A DNA stretch of 64,000 bases from positions 5,091,501-5,155,500 of the forward strand of contig NZ_CP150207.1 of NCBI RefSeq assembly GCF_037969765.1, given 5' to 3'. Position 1 is the first letter of the stretch. Each line of letters starts with the position of its first letter. The notes beneath the pieces are model-generated. The model had not been told where the DNA came from and made no database searches. It saw only the letters and a list, made by a program, of their open reading frames with translations. The translations under genes and the position numbers were made by a program. This DNA comes from Paenibacillus sp. FSL W8-0186 (GTDB lineage: Bacteria > Bacillota > Bacilli > Paenibacillales > Paenibacillaceae). Below, in pieces: positions 7,910-16,490 of the stretch.

Positions 7910-8581
7910 ATGGAATTTGAAAAAGCCCACAGGCAGTTTATTAACAATCATATTTTGCGCCGTAAAGGAGAACGTAGAGCTCGTCTTGAGAGAGGCCACG
8001 GACATGGAGAGACACTCTTTCTGAAAAATGTCTGGTGGCCCCTGTATAGAAACCTCGATCATCTTCATCCCGAGTACGAGGTCCCAGACTGGCGCGGGCG
8101 CTCCTACTTCGGTGATTTCGCCTTCTTACCAGGGCATTTAAGATTCATACTTGAAATTAAAGGCTATGGTGCGCATGTTACCGAGATGGACCGGACCAAA
8201 TACAGTAATGAATTGAATCGCGAGCTTTACTTGCAATCACTGGGCTACCGAGTTATATCACTAGCATACGATGACGTTGCCAATAGGCCCGAAATATGCC
8301 GCAACTTGCTGCAGTTGCTTTTCAACCGTTACCTGACACAACAACAGCCTCTTAAACCAAGCGCTTTGGAAGAAACAGCAGTTATTCGCCTATGCCTAAG
8401 TTCTATCCAGCCCATCCGCCCCAAGCAAGTAGCAGATCATCTTTGTATCGATCATCGTACGGCCATTCGGATTTTACGTTCACTAACTCAAAAAGGATGG
8501 CTTCGCCCTATTTACTCCGGCGCAGGATTGCGCGTACATCAGTATGAACTCAATAGAAACGCTTGGGACTTAATAAATTGA
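7910..8581 (+). CDS. PD-(D/E)XK-like nuclease fused to C-terminal helix-turn-helix
   Basis: The predicted protein has 223 residues from ATG 7910, 9 nt behind GGGAGG; the in-frame TTG at 7889 has no site. The central part resembles the DUF559/Vsr-like endonuclease fold. It has Asp in SYFGDFAF, then about a dozen residues on the Glu-X-Lys pair in FILEIKGYG, then a helix and LQSLGYRVISLAYDDV. This is the D...ExK arrangement of PD-(D/E)XK enzymes. The last ~70 residues look like a winged helix-turn-helix (PKQVADHLCIDHRTAIRIL). The protein is Arg/Trp rich. It stands alone on the plus strand inside a repeat-rich gene desert. DNA cleavage or binding is inferred from motifs; the biological role is unknown. 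Confidence 0.75.
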   Translation: MEFEKAHRQFINNHILRRKGERRARLERGHGHGETLFLKNVWWPLYRNLDHLHPEYEVPDWRGRSYFGDFAFLPGHLRFILEIKGYGAHVTEMDRTKYSNELNRELYLQSLGYRVISLAYDDVANRPEICRNLLQLLFNRYLTQQQPLKPSALEETAVIRLCLSSIQPIRPKQVADHLCIDHRTAIRILRSLTQKGWLRPIYSGAGLRVHQYELNRNAWDLIN

Positions 8582-9226
8582 CTTTATGTTTACCTGATCT
8601 AAGATATCAGCTTGCGCACGTGTAACCTACTATTATAACCCGACTCCTATGACTTGCTGACCTGCCCCTTACGACTTACTACTTCTGATGATTCACTTAT
8701 TCTTGTGATTCACATAGTCCGATGATTCACTAACTCCTATGACTATTGACCACAACTTACTAACCCTTATAAGCCTTATGAATAACATAGATCGAACCAA
8801 CCTGACTCACTTCCATAATTGCAATATTAGATTTAGATGGATTGCCCGTATCTATTTCAGCCTTATACTATGACTTAGATAAAATAGCTGGGTTCCGTGT
8901 ACCTGCTGCATTAATTTTTGGACTTACTTCCTTATCCAACTCATATTAACTACAAGAATTCCAGCCAATCACATACTCTACGATAATATTCAAATTTTAC
9001 ATACAGAAAATCCAGCTGTTTTTGCGAGCTATCCTCCAATAAATCCAACTAATTGCGAATCATTTTCGAATCGGCGGCGTACAGTAGTTTGTATACCAAA
9101 ACTTGTCTTTTTAGGTAGTCACTAACTAGTTATAACAACAGCAGCTTGCGATGCGGTTAACAACAACGGTTAGCGAATAGGCCAACTATAGTGGTTGCCA
9201 CGTCTAGCAGGCCGGCTGAAAAACAT
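8582..9226. other. Gene-free region with decayed dispersed repeats
   Basis: The tract is AT-rich with stop codons in all frames. Words such as GATTCAC and CCTATGACT recur irregularly in the first 200 bp. From about 8885 to 9055 the tract aligns by eye with the repeat near 1016-1115 and then carries three AATCCA(G/A)CT-type sites. I see no gene or RNA. Confidence 0.55.
8882..9055. repeat. Dispersed intergenic element, longest copy
   Basis: The segment from TGCATTAATTTTTGG through GAATTCCAGCCAATCACATA aligns by eye with TGCATCAAAA..TTTTTGGGAC through GAAATCCAGCTAATTACTCA near 1035-1110, as diverged copies of one unit. Two further AATCCA sites follow at about 9009 and 9042. It encodes nothing. 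Confidence 0.5.
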
Positions 9227-9268
9227 AAAAAAACGCCCTGCCATCTTTTAAAATGGAAGAACGTTTTT
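9227..9268 (-). terminator. Imperfect terminator hairpin downstream of the TolC-like gene
   Basis: On the minus strand, an AAAAACG..CCATTTTAAAAGATGG..CGTTTTTTT arrangement forms an imperfect stem with a U-run. It lies 44 nt after the TolC-like stop codon. Its skeleton resembles the hairpin at 7817-7853. Confidence 0.5.
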
Positions 9269-9311
9269 CATGGCCGGGTCCGTCCGTCATGTGCCTCTAC
9301 CGCATGGATTC

Positions 9312-10658
9312 TTACATAATGAAGCCTTCTTCAAGCGCATCTACAGAACGCTCTACTACGTAAAGCTGAATCCGAGCCAGCTCCTTCGCCAGCTCCTGCT
9401 GCGTCAACATAAATGCTGACTTGTCATAATCATGGCGAGAGATTAATCCATTGTCGAATCGCTTTGTCATGTGTATATTATCTTGCTTTGCGTTATTATA
9501 ATCGTTTACTGCATTTTCGTAAGCCTTATAAGCCAAATCTGCATTACTGTACAGTTCATCGATTTTTTTATTAAGCTCGATCCGCGTTTTTTCAGCCTGC
9601 TGCTCTGCAATACGCACATTTAATTCCAGCAGATCTTCCTGGTCCTCATTGGTAGTACGGGTATGACTCTCTTGATGTTTTGCCAAAATGATGGAGTTCC
9701 ATTGCCGCTTCATTTCAAATGATTTTTCCAATATACGCTCCCGCTTCAATGGGCTGATCGGCTGCGGGGTGAACTCCGGCAGATCTGCCAGCTCGATATT
9801 GGGATCATAGACGATGCCAAGGTCAAAGCTGAACTGGATTAACGCCAATTCATATTTGTTTTTTAGCCCATCCAGCTGCTGCTCCTGCTTTTGAATTTCC
9901 CTTTGCGCTTCAGTAACCTTGACCGCCGAAGTCATGCCCATCTCCTGCAGCAGTTCGGCTTTTCTCAAGTCGGCCTTCAGGACCTCCAAGTACTTTTCGG
10001 CCACAGTCCGTTGTTTGTCAAGCGAGAGCAGTTCCGCATACTGCGAAGTCACTTGCAGCTTAATTCCTATGCGAGCTTCCTCCAAATCAAGAACTGTATT
10101 GGCCTGCTCCATCTCAATCTGCTTTAAAGCAAGAATCAGCTGGTCGCGTTGCCCTTGCAATTGCTTGTTCATGGCATCGGCAATATTGCCAACACCATTT
10201 AATAACTGATTCACAACCATATTAGTTTCTAGCGTCGGATACAAGGAAGGCAGCATCTCCTCCGGAATCTCGCCATATTTCTCCTGAATCTCCTCAATGG
10301 ATTCCGGTAATGTATAGGAGCTTCCCGCCCCTCCGCTGGCATTATTGAGCTCTTTTTGCTGTTCTTTAAGGCTTCCTTCATTTAATTTTACAGCCGTCAG
10401 TTTTAAAGTTAATAGTCTGTAATTCAGCGAATGATCCAACGATAACTTCAGCACCTTATCCAGATCCAGGCGCTTAATGGGCATTAGGGTGCCCGAATCG
10501 ATAAAGGAATCCTTTAATACCTCTTTGAGAGTCGCTTCCTTCCCGGTACGAATCGTGTTGTCTTCGTCCGTACTGGCGGCATGGACTGCTACCGGCCCCG
10601 CTGATAAAAGACTCAAACACAGCAGTGACGATATCATTGCCGATAGACTTCTTTTCAT
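9312..10658 (-). CDS. TolC-family (outer membrane efflux-like) secreted coiled-coil protein
   Basis: The predicted protein has 448 residues from ATG 10658, behind a GGGAGAGAGG site; the upstream in-frame TTG lies before that site. A signal peptide (residues ~1-28, ending VHAAS) is followed by two long alpha-helical repeats typical of the OEP/TolC fold (about 60-260 and 300-440). Examples are LDKVLKLSLDHSLNYRLL and KTRIELNKKIDELYSNADLAY. It is divergent from, and 169 bp away from, a lipoprotein adaptor and RND pump. Paenibacillus has no classical outer membrane, so the protein cannot form a normal tripartite channel. It may act as a wall-spanning or periplasm-like tether. Homology is judged from the helical pattern and context only. 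Confidence 0.8.
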   Translation of the reverse strand: MKRSLSAMISSLLCLSLLSAGPVAVHAASTDEDNTIRTGKEATLKEVLKDSFIDSGTLMPIKRLDLDKVLKLSLDHSLNYRLLTLKLTAVKLNEGSLKEQQKELNNASGGAGSSYTLPESIEEIQEKYGEIPEEMLPSLYPTLETNMVVNQLLNGVGNIADAMNKQLQGQRDQLILALKQIEMEQANTVLDLEEARIGIKLQVTSQYAELLSLDKQRTVAEKYLEVLKADLRKAELLQEMGMTSAVKVTEAQREIQKQEQQLDGLKNKYELALIQFSFDLGIVYDPNIELADLPEFTPQPISPLKRERILEKSFEMKRQWNSIILAKHQESHTRTTNEDQEDLLELNVRIAEQQAEKTRIELNKKIDELYSNADLAYKAYENAVNDYNNAKQDNIHMTKRFDNGLISRHDYDKSAFMLTQQELAKELARIQLYVVERSVDALEEGFIM

Positions 10659-10705
10659 AGAAAAATTACCTCTCTCTCCCAATTCAGACTAGTCATATCG
10701 CTCCC

Positions 10706-10734
10706 ATAATATCATCAGAAAATGGAGAAATCAA
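10706..10734 (-). promoter_or_regulatory. SigA-type promoter for the TolC-like gene
   Basis: On the minus strand TTGATT (10729-10734) lies 17 bp from TATTAT (10706-10711). It is located 48-77 bp upstream of the ATG at 10658. Confidence 0.6.
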
Positions 10735-10749
10735 CTTTTGTACCTTCGC

Positions 10750-10784
10750 TTGACAAGCGCGCCACGACTGGGTTACTTTAAAGT
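10750..10784 (+). promoter_or_regulatory. Efflux operon promoter with overlapping palindromic operator candidate
   Basis: A perfect -35 box TTGACA (10750-10755) is followed after 17 bp by a weak -10 (TTACTT, 10773-10778). The perfect 10-bp palindrome ACTTTAAAGT (10775-10784) overlaps the -10. It is a plausible binding site for the TetR regulator encoded at the end of the operon. Confidence 0.5.
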
Positions 10785-10827
10785 TAAAAAATTTACTAGG
10801 GGATAAACTTAGGAGGAGAGGAACTGG

Positions 10828-12234
10828 ATGAAAGGACGTTGGCCGGCTCTATTTTTAGCCATTTCAATGATGATGATTACAGCAGCATGCGGTTCAGCTG
10901 ATAAAGGGACGGCATCGAAAGAAGTAGCAACCGCCGTACAGGTCATTACCATTAAGAAAGAACCTCTGAATGCAGAGTACAATTTCTCGGGAACGCTGAA
11001 GCCGGAACAGGAGGCAAGCATTTCCTTTCAAGTTGCGGGACAGATTGAACAGACGCTAGTGGAAGCAGGCGATCCTATTAAAGCAGGGGATGTCCTTGCT
11101 GTCATTGATGATGAGAATGCGCAATTGCAACTGAAACAAGCGCAGAACGGCGTAGCTCAGGCCGCTGGTCAGCTCAGCGCCGCCAAAGCAGGGGTAGAAG
11201 CAGCTCAGGCTCAGGCCAAAGCGGCCAAGGCGCAGCTGGATACAGCCGAGGCCAACCTTACTGCCGTGGAGAAAGGCGCCTCCGCCCAGAAGCTTGCTCA
11301 GACTCAGAATGCAGTCGCTATGGCGCAGAGTGCCTACGACAAATTCCTGGCAGATGAAGAGCGTTATGCGAATCTTTATTCTGCCGGCCTAATATCGCTA
11401 GATGATTATGAGAAGTTTCAACTGCAGCTTAAAGATGCCGAAACATCACTGGAGAACGCCAAGCAAGCGCTATCCGAGCTGACCGAAGGCGCTACTGCAG
11501 AGCAGCGCAAGTCGGCACAGGCTGGAGTTGAACAGGCCAAAGCCGGCAAAAGCGCAGCCGAGGCAGCCGTAGAGCAAGCCAAAGGCGGACAAATGCAAGT
11601 ACAAGCAGCATACGACCAGGCTATGATCCAACTGGAGCAAGCCCAACTGGCATTAAGCAAAACAAAACTGACCGCTCCGATAGACGGCGTTATTTTGAGT
11701 AAAAGGGCAGTCGTTGGTCAAATGGCTCCCGCTGGAGCCGAAGCCTTTGTCATCGGCACGATCGACACACTGATGGTTCCGATTGCCGTTCCAAGCGAGC
11801 AAGCAAACCAGTGGAAACCAGGACAAGTGGTTGCACTTGAACAGAACGGAAGCAAACGGCAAGGCACTGTCATAAGAGTCTCCCCTGCAACCAATCAAGG
11901 AACAGGTACATTAACCGTGGAAGTGAGCGTTCCTAATCCTAAGCAGGATTGGATTCCAGGACAAGTGGTTCGTGTAGGCCTATCATCCGCCGGGCAGGAA
12001 GGTATTTTTGTACCAGCCGGAGCGGTAGTTAGTAACGGTCAGGAACCTTATGTGTTCAAACATGTCAACGGCAAAGCCGTCAAAACGGTGGTCGAATTAG
12101 GTGCCCGTATCAGCGAGGATAACCGCTTGAGCATTGCCTCGGGGCTTCATGAGGGTGATGTCGTTGTCAGCATCGGGGCAGATCGCTTATTTGACGGAGA
12201 CACGATTACGGTCGTGGAGGATAATGCAAAATGA
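10828..12234 (+). CDS. RND efflux periplasmic-adaptor-type lipoprotein (membrane fusion protein)
   Basis: This 468-residue protein has a lipoprotein signal with lipobox ITAAC (lipidated Cys21). A lipoyl/barrel-sandwich half (about 60-100) is followed by a long Ala/Gln-rich coiled-coil hairpin (about 100-270), the second lipoyl half (KTKLTAPIDGVILSKRAVVGQ), and beta-barrel and membrane-proximal domains (about 305-465). It belongs to the HlyD/AcrA family. Its stop overlaps the start of the RND pump by 4 nt (ATGA), indicating translational coupling. The start is behind GGAGGAGAGG. It should connect the pump to the extracytoplasmic side. Confidence 0.93.
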   Translation: MKGRWPALFLAISMMMITAACGSADKGTASKEVATAVQVITIKKEPLNAEYNFSGTLKPEQEASISFQVAGQIEQTLVEAGDPIKAGDVLAVIDDENAQLQLKQAQNGVAQAAGQLSAAKAGVEAAQAQAKAAKAQLDTAEANLTAVEKGASAQKLAQTQNAVAMAQSAYDKFLADEERYANLYSAGLISLDDYEKFQLQLKDAETSLENAKQALSELTEGATAEQRKSAQAGVEQAKAGKSAAEAAVEQAKGGQMQVQAAYDQAMIQLEQAQLALSKTKLTAPIDGVILSKRAVVGQMAPAGAEAFVIGTIDTLMVPIAVPSEQANQWKPGQVVALEQNGSKRQGTVIRVSPATNQGTGTLTVEVSVPNPKQDWIPGQVVRVGLSSAGQEGIFVPAGAVVSNGQEPYVFKHVNGKAVKTVVELGARISEDNRLSIASGLHEGDVVVSIGADRLFDGDTITVVEDNAK

Positions 12235-15200
12235 TCGAATATACCATACGTAAAAGAAAGATTACCCTCTTATTATTTATCATTTTAATTATATTCGGTA
12301 TTTTTAGCGCGACTACGCTCCCCCGTCAGGATATGCCTGACGTCGTATTGAAGCAAGCTGCAGTCATAACTGTTTTTCCGGGAGCTACGCCAGAGCGGGT
12401 AGAGCAGTCCGTTACTAAAATTTTGGAACAGACGATCAAACAGGTTGAAACAATCGAAACGATTGAATCGACCAGCTCAAGCGGCGTTTCCTCCATTATG
12501 GTATATGCTTATCCGGATGCAGATGCAGCTGCCACATGGGATCAATTGCGAAAAAAGGTGGAGGATGCCACCGCCGATTTGCCCAATGGTGTTCATAAAC
12601 CTATTGTTAACGACGACCTGATCTCCTCCTTCATAGGTTCCTATGTGATCTCTGCCGATAATCCGGATACATTGTATGCTCTCAGTGATCTTATGATCGA
12701 TTGGCGGGATAAGTTACGCCAGGTGAGCGGCGTTGCAGATGTAAAGATCGAAGGTATTCCTGAAAAAGAAGTGAGCATTAAGGTCGACCTCCAGAAACTA
12801 GAGCAATACGGTATTCCTTGGGAGCAGGTTGTGCAAGCTGTAACCAATATGAATAACCGTACACCGCTTGGCTCGCTGGATTATGACTCTCGCAGCTATG
12901 ATTTGGTCGTCTCTGATATTGCCGATGCCAAAGAACTAAATGAAGTACTCATTAGCAGAACGCAGACCGGATCTCCGGTATATTTAAAAGATGTCGGTCA
13001 GGTTCAGCTGGCGGACATGAAGCCGACCTATCTTGCTTATTACAACGGACAGCCTGCCATCTCCATTAATGTGTCCGCACAGACCGGTTCGGACGTGCTG
13101 ACCATGGATAAATTGATTTCTCAGAAGCTGGATGAGCTTAAGGGAAGCTTGCCCAGCAACGCACATTTTTCTCCGGCCTTTGGTCAAAAGGAAGTCGTCA
13201 GTAAAATGTTCAGCGAGCTGCTTCAGGAGATGCTGGTCGCCATTACTGCTGTCATTTTGGTCTGTACGTTAGGGCTTAATCTAATGACGTCGCTAATCGT
13301 GGCGGCAGCCATACCGATTTCCATAGCGATAGGCATGATCGCGATGCCTTTCACCGGAATTACGATCAATGAAATTTCTATCGTAGCTTTGATTATTGTA
13401 CTAGGGATTCTGGTCGACGATGCCGTCGTGGTCAACGACAATATCGAACGCAGATTAAGCGTACTGGGGGAAAGTCCCGAAGTCGCCTCAATCAAAGGGG
13501 CAAAGGAAGTATCCGTATCTATCCTGACTGCCACCCTATCGACCATTTTTGCATTTGCACCATTGCTATTTTTAACCGGGGATATCGGTTCCTTTATTAA
13601 GCCGCTTCCTATTGTCATTTCCTGCTCCATGTTCGCTTCCATGATTATGTCGCTGACCATCATACCGATTTTCCGTCAGTGGCATGAGAACCGGCGCAGA
13701 CAACGAGCAGCCAATAGCAGAGCTGCAGATGAAGAAGTCACTGATCAGCCGAATAACCCTTCTTCAGAGGAGGCAAAGCCAGCCGGCTTGCTCGGCAAAC
13801 AAATTCAATCGTTAACCAAATGGTATTCCGGCACTCTGGTCCCGAAAGTACTTAAAAAGCCTAAATTGTATGCAGGCATAGGCCTCTTAATCGGAACAGC
13901 CTCCTTCAGTTTAGCTTTGATTACGCCGATAGATTTGTTCCCTGAGTCCGAGGATCCTTATGTTAGCATTAATGTAGAAATGCCTGTAGGTACATCCTTC
14001 CAGGAAACTCAGCGCATGGTAAACAATATATCCCAGTGGGTTGAGAAGCAGCCCGAGACCGAGCTGGTCAGCGTGGGTGTAGGCGGCAAGGCTCCCCAAT
14101 TATATTCTGACATTACCAATGCCCTTGCCTCTTCAGCTTCTGTCGGACAGATTTCTGTTATTGGCAAGCCGGGTTTATTTAAATTAGATACAACCGTCTC
14201 CGCTTGGGAAGCGGAGCTGAAGCAGCAATTCCCAGGCGCAACAATTTCGACCCATGTCCCTAGACTCGGAATCCCCGTAGGTTCTGCGGTTTCCGTCCGG
14301 ATTGCCGGTGAAGATCTGGGTACACTGCAAAAGCTGTCACAGCAATTAAAAGAGAGAATTTCCAAGTTAGACGGCGCCACTGGAATCAAAGACAATTTCG
14401 GAAACCAGAGCTATACGCTAGAATTTGAAGTTAACAACCAGGCCATGGACGAATATATGATCGATTACAGTACGCTGACGCAAACACTGCGGCTCATGGG
14501 CGATGGACTCGACATCGGCGACTTTGATACAGGCAAGCAAATCGTCGATATCAATTTTCAAGCCTCGACTCAAGGGGCAAGCCCCAACGAATTGTTCCAG
14601 CAAATTTATATTACCAATAAACAAGGGGTCCAAGTTCCTTTAGCACAGCTAGCTGAAATGAAGTCGGCATTTACAACGCAAAAAATTCAGCGTTATAACC
14701 TTGAGCGTATGATCACGGTCGAAGCAAATGCGGTTGGAAAGACAGCATCTGAGCTAAACGCCGAGGTGCGCGCTATTCTGAATGACATGGTTATTCCAAA
14801 CGGGTATTCGATTGAATTTGGCGGTGAAACTTCAGATCAGGCGGATATATTCGGGGATTTGGCTATACTGTTCGTCGTCGTCATTTTCTTAATCTTCATT
14901 ATGATTACGATCCAGTTCTACTCCCTATCGGCACCGATTATTATTATGACCACAGTATATCTGGCTGCCGCCGGCGGAATCATTGGAATCTTTGTCTCTG
15001 GATCTTCCATTGGCTTCATGAGTATTATGGGGATCATTTCACTAGCGGGTATTGTCGTACGTAACGGGATTGTCTTCCTTGAATTTATTGAGGATGCGCG
15101 GCGGGAAGGTGTCGGTTTGTACGAAGCGGTTATCTCCGCAGCAAGCGCCCGTTTCCGTCCTATCGTGCTCACTTCGTTCACGGCCATGATCGGAATGCTG

Positions 15201-15401
15201 CCATTGGCCATTACAGGAAGCATCTTGTTTAGACCTATGGCTTTCACCATTATATTTGGATTGATGTTCTCGACCGTTCTAACGCTGGTCGTCGTGCCTT
15301 CCATATACATGGTAGTCGCAAATTGGAAGGATAACCGGCGTAACCGCAAACAGACTCCAGATCCATCTATCTCTACAGCTACAGATAGCGTCTCCATGTA
15401 A
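12231..15401 (+). CDS. RND-superfamily multidrug/lipid efflux pump (AcrB/SwrC-like)
   Basis: The predicted protein has 1056 residues with the usual RND plan: TM1 near residues 10-30, a large extracytoplasmic loop, TM2-6, a cytoplasmic linker (~485-525), TM7, a second loop, and TM8-12. The proton-relay pair Asp396-Asp397 lies in GILVDDAVVVNDN, equivalent to the AcrB TM4 aspartates. In Bacillus the related SwrC/YerP exports surfactin and other amphiphiles. Here the pump is paired with an adaptor and a divergent TolC-like protein, so it more resembles a complete tripartite set. The substrate is unknown. Confidence 0.95.
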   Translation: MIEYTIRKRKITLLLFIILIIFGIFSATTLPRQDMPDVVLKQAAVITVFPGATPERVEQSVTKILEQTIKQVETIETIESTSSSGVSSIMVYAYPDADAAATWDQLRKKVEDATADLPNGVHKPIVNDDLISSFIGSYVISADNPDTLYALSDLMIDWRDKLRQVSGVADVKIEGIPEKEVSIKVDLQKLEQYGIPWEQVVQAVTNMNNRTPLGSLDYDSRSYDLVVSDIADAKELNEVLISRTQTGSPVYLKDVGQVQLADMKPTYLAYYNGQPAISINVSAQTGSDVLTMDKLISQKLDELKGSLPSNAHFSPAFGQKEVVSKMFSELLQEMLVAITAVILVCTLGLNLMTSLIVAAAIPISIAIGMIAMPFTGITINEISIVALIIVLGILVDDAVVVNDNIERRLSVLGESPEVASIKGAKEVSVSILTATLSTIFAFAPLLFLTGDIGSFIKPLPIVISCSMFASMIMSLTIIPIFRQWHENRRRQRAANSRAADEEVTDQPNNPSSEEAKPAGLLGKQIQSLTKWYSGTLVPKVLKKPKLYAGIGLLIGTASFSLALITPIDLFPESEDPYVSINVEMPVGTSFQETQRMVNNISQWVEKQPETELVSVGVGGKAPQLYSDITNALASSASVGQISVIGKPGLFKLDTTVSAWEAELKQQFPGATISTHVPRLGIPVGSAVSVRIAGEDLGTLQKLSQQLKERISKLDGATGIKDNFGNQSYTLEFEVNNQAMDEYMIDYSTLTQTLRLMGDGLDIGDFDTGKQIVDINFQASTQGASPNELFQQIYITNKQGVQVPLAQLAEMKSAFTTQKIQRYNLERMITVEANAVGKTASELNAEVRAILNDMVIPNGYSIEFGGETSDQADIFGDLAILFVVVIFLIFIMITIQFYSLSAPIIIMTTVYLAAAGGIIGIFVSGSSIGFMSIMGIISLAGIVVRNGIVFLEFIEDARREGVGLYEAVISAASARFRPIVLTSFTAMIGMLPLAITGSILFRPMAFTIIFGLMFSTVLTLVVVPSIYMVVANWKDNRRNRKQTPDPSISTATDSVSM

Positions 15402-15488
15402 TCTCCATGTAATCGGCGGCCTCGCTTGCTAATTTTCAGATTTGCAGGTGAGGTCACCGCTACTTACTATAATGAAAGGAACCCTTAA

Positions 15489-16385
15489 ATGAATAAGGAT
15501 AAAAAGGAAATTATTTTGCAAAATGCGCTGCGGCTTTTTGGCGAAAAAGGAGTTGCACTGACCACAGTCGATGAAATCGCCAAAGAAAGCGGGATGACCA
15601 AGCCTTCTTTATACAAGTATTTCGACAGCAAAGAGACATTGCTGTTAGAGAGCATCTCCAATTTGAGCGAATCATTGGATAGAGAGGTTACCAAGCTATA
15701 CCGTAACTTAGAGCTTTCTCCTGGCGAACGTCTCGTTGAACTCATGGCAACCTACTTGAAGGTGGTCCTGAATCATAATTTCCAGACACTCATGTTCAAC
15801 ATGCCTACGCTAAAAAATTCAGGCGACGAGAAAGTTCGAAAAGCGTGGACGGACTTAGAGGAGCAATTCTATCTTTGGTTTGAAGATTGCATCACGGATG
15901 CGTATGGTAAAGATATTGAGAACCATGCTATGGACATCATCTTTATCGCCGGCAGCATTTTATTGGAATATTTCCGCCTGATCGGTTCCGATCTCCCCGA
16001 CCAACAATGCCGGAGCCTTGCCATATATGTCGGGCACATTATCCACATTCTAGTCGAAGGATTTAATACTCCTGAAATGCGCAATGTTTCTCTATTCGAC
16101 TCTTCCCCATTGAAAAAAAGGGGGAATTGTCAAGTCAAGAATGCCATTTGGGAAATCCGCCGGTTACATGAGGTGTTCGAAGAATTAGAAAGCCGTATTA
16201 GTAACAACCAAATACTAACTGACCCAGAGAAAGCGAGCTATGGCGAGGCTCTGAAGAAAATACGGGAGGAATCTTTTGAGTCATCGCAGAACAATGTCGT
16301 CTTAGATGCTCTGGTTCTATATTTAGAACAAGTAGAATCATTAAGGGAAGCATGTATGGAGCTGCGAGCTTTAATGAAGAAATAG
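15489..16385 (+). CDS. TetR-family regulator of the efflux operon
   Basis: This 298-residue protein has an N-terminal TetR helix-turn-helix (about residues 8-50: LFGEKGVALTTVDEIAKESG then TKPSLYKYFDSKETLLLES). A ligand-type helical domain follows to about 200. A further ~100 residues are predicted coiled coil (EVFEELESRISNN to LEQVESLREACMELRALM). TetR proteins average about 200 residues, so the C-terminal extension is unusual. The gene begins 87 nt after the pump gene on the same strand. It is the likely repressor of both the operon and the divergent TolC-like gene. Confidence 0.9.
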   Translation: MNKDKKEIILQNALRLFGEKGVALTTVDEIAKESGMTKPSLYKYFDSKETLLLESISNLSESLDREVTKLYRNLELSPGERLVELMATYLKVVLNHNFQTLMFNMPTLKNSGDEKVRKAWTDLEEQFYLWFEDCITDAYGKDIENHAMDIIFIAGSILLEYFRLIGSDLPDQQCRSLAIYVGHIIHILVEGFNTPEMRNVSLFDSSPLKKRGNCQVKNAIWEIRRLHEVFEELESRISNNQILTDPEKASYGEALKKIREESFESSQNNVVLDALVLYLEQVESLREACMELRALMKK

Positions 16386-16433
16386 TTAATCAGACCATGG
16401 ATACCGTCCAAATGATCTTGTAGGGTACAATAA

Positions 16434-16468
16434 ATGAACCTAAGGCGTTTGCCTTAGGCTCATTTCTC
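16434..16468. terminator. Bidirectional terminator between tetR and SLH gene
   Basis: AATGAACCTAAGGC pairs with GCCTTAGGCTCATT around a GTTT loop. T-rich sequence follows on the plus strand and a shorter run on the minus strand. It separates the two convergent genes. Confidence 0.85.
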
Positions 16469-16490
16469 TTCATGATAACATCGGGGGCAT

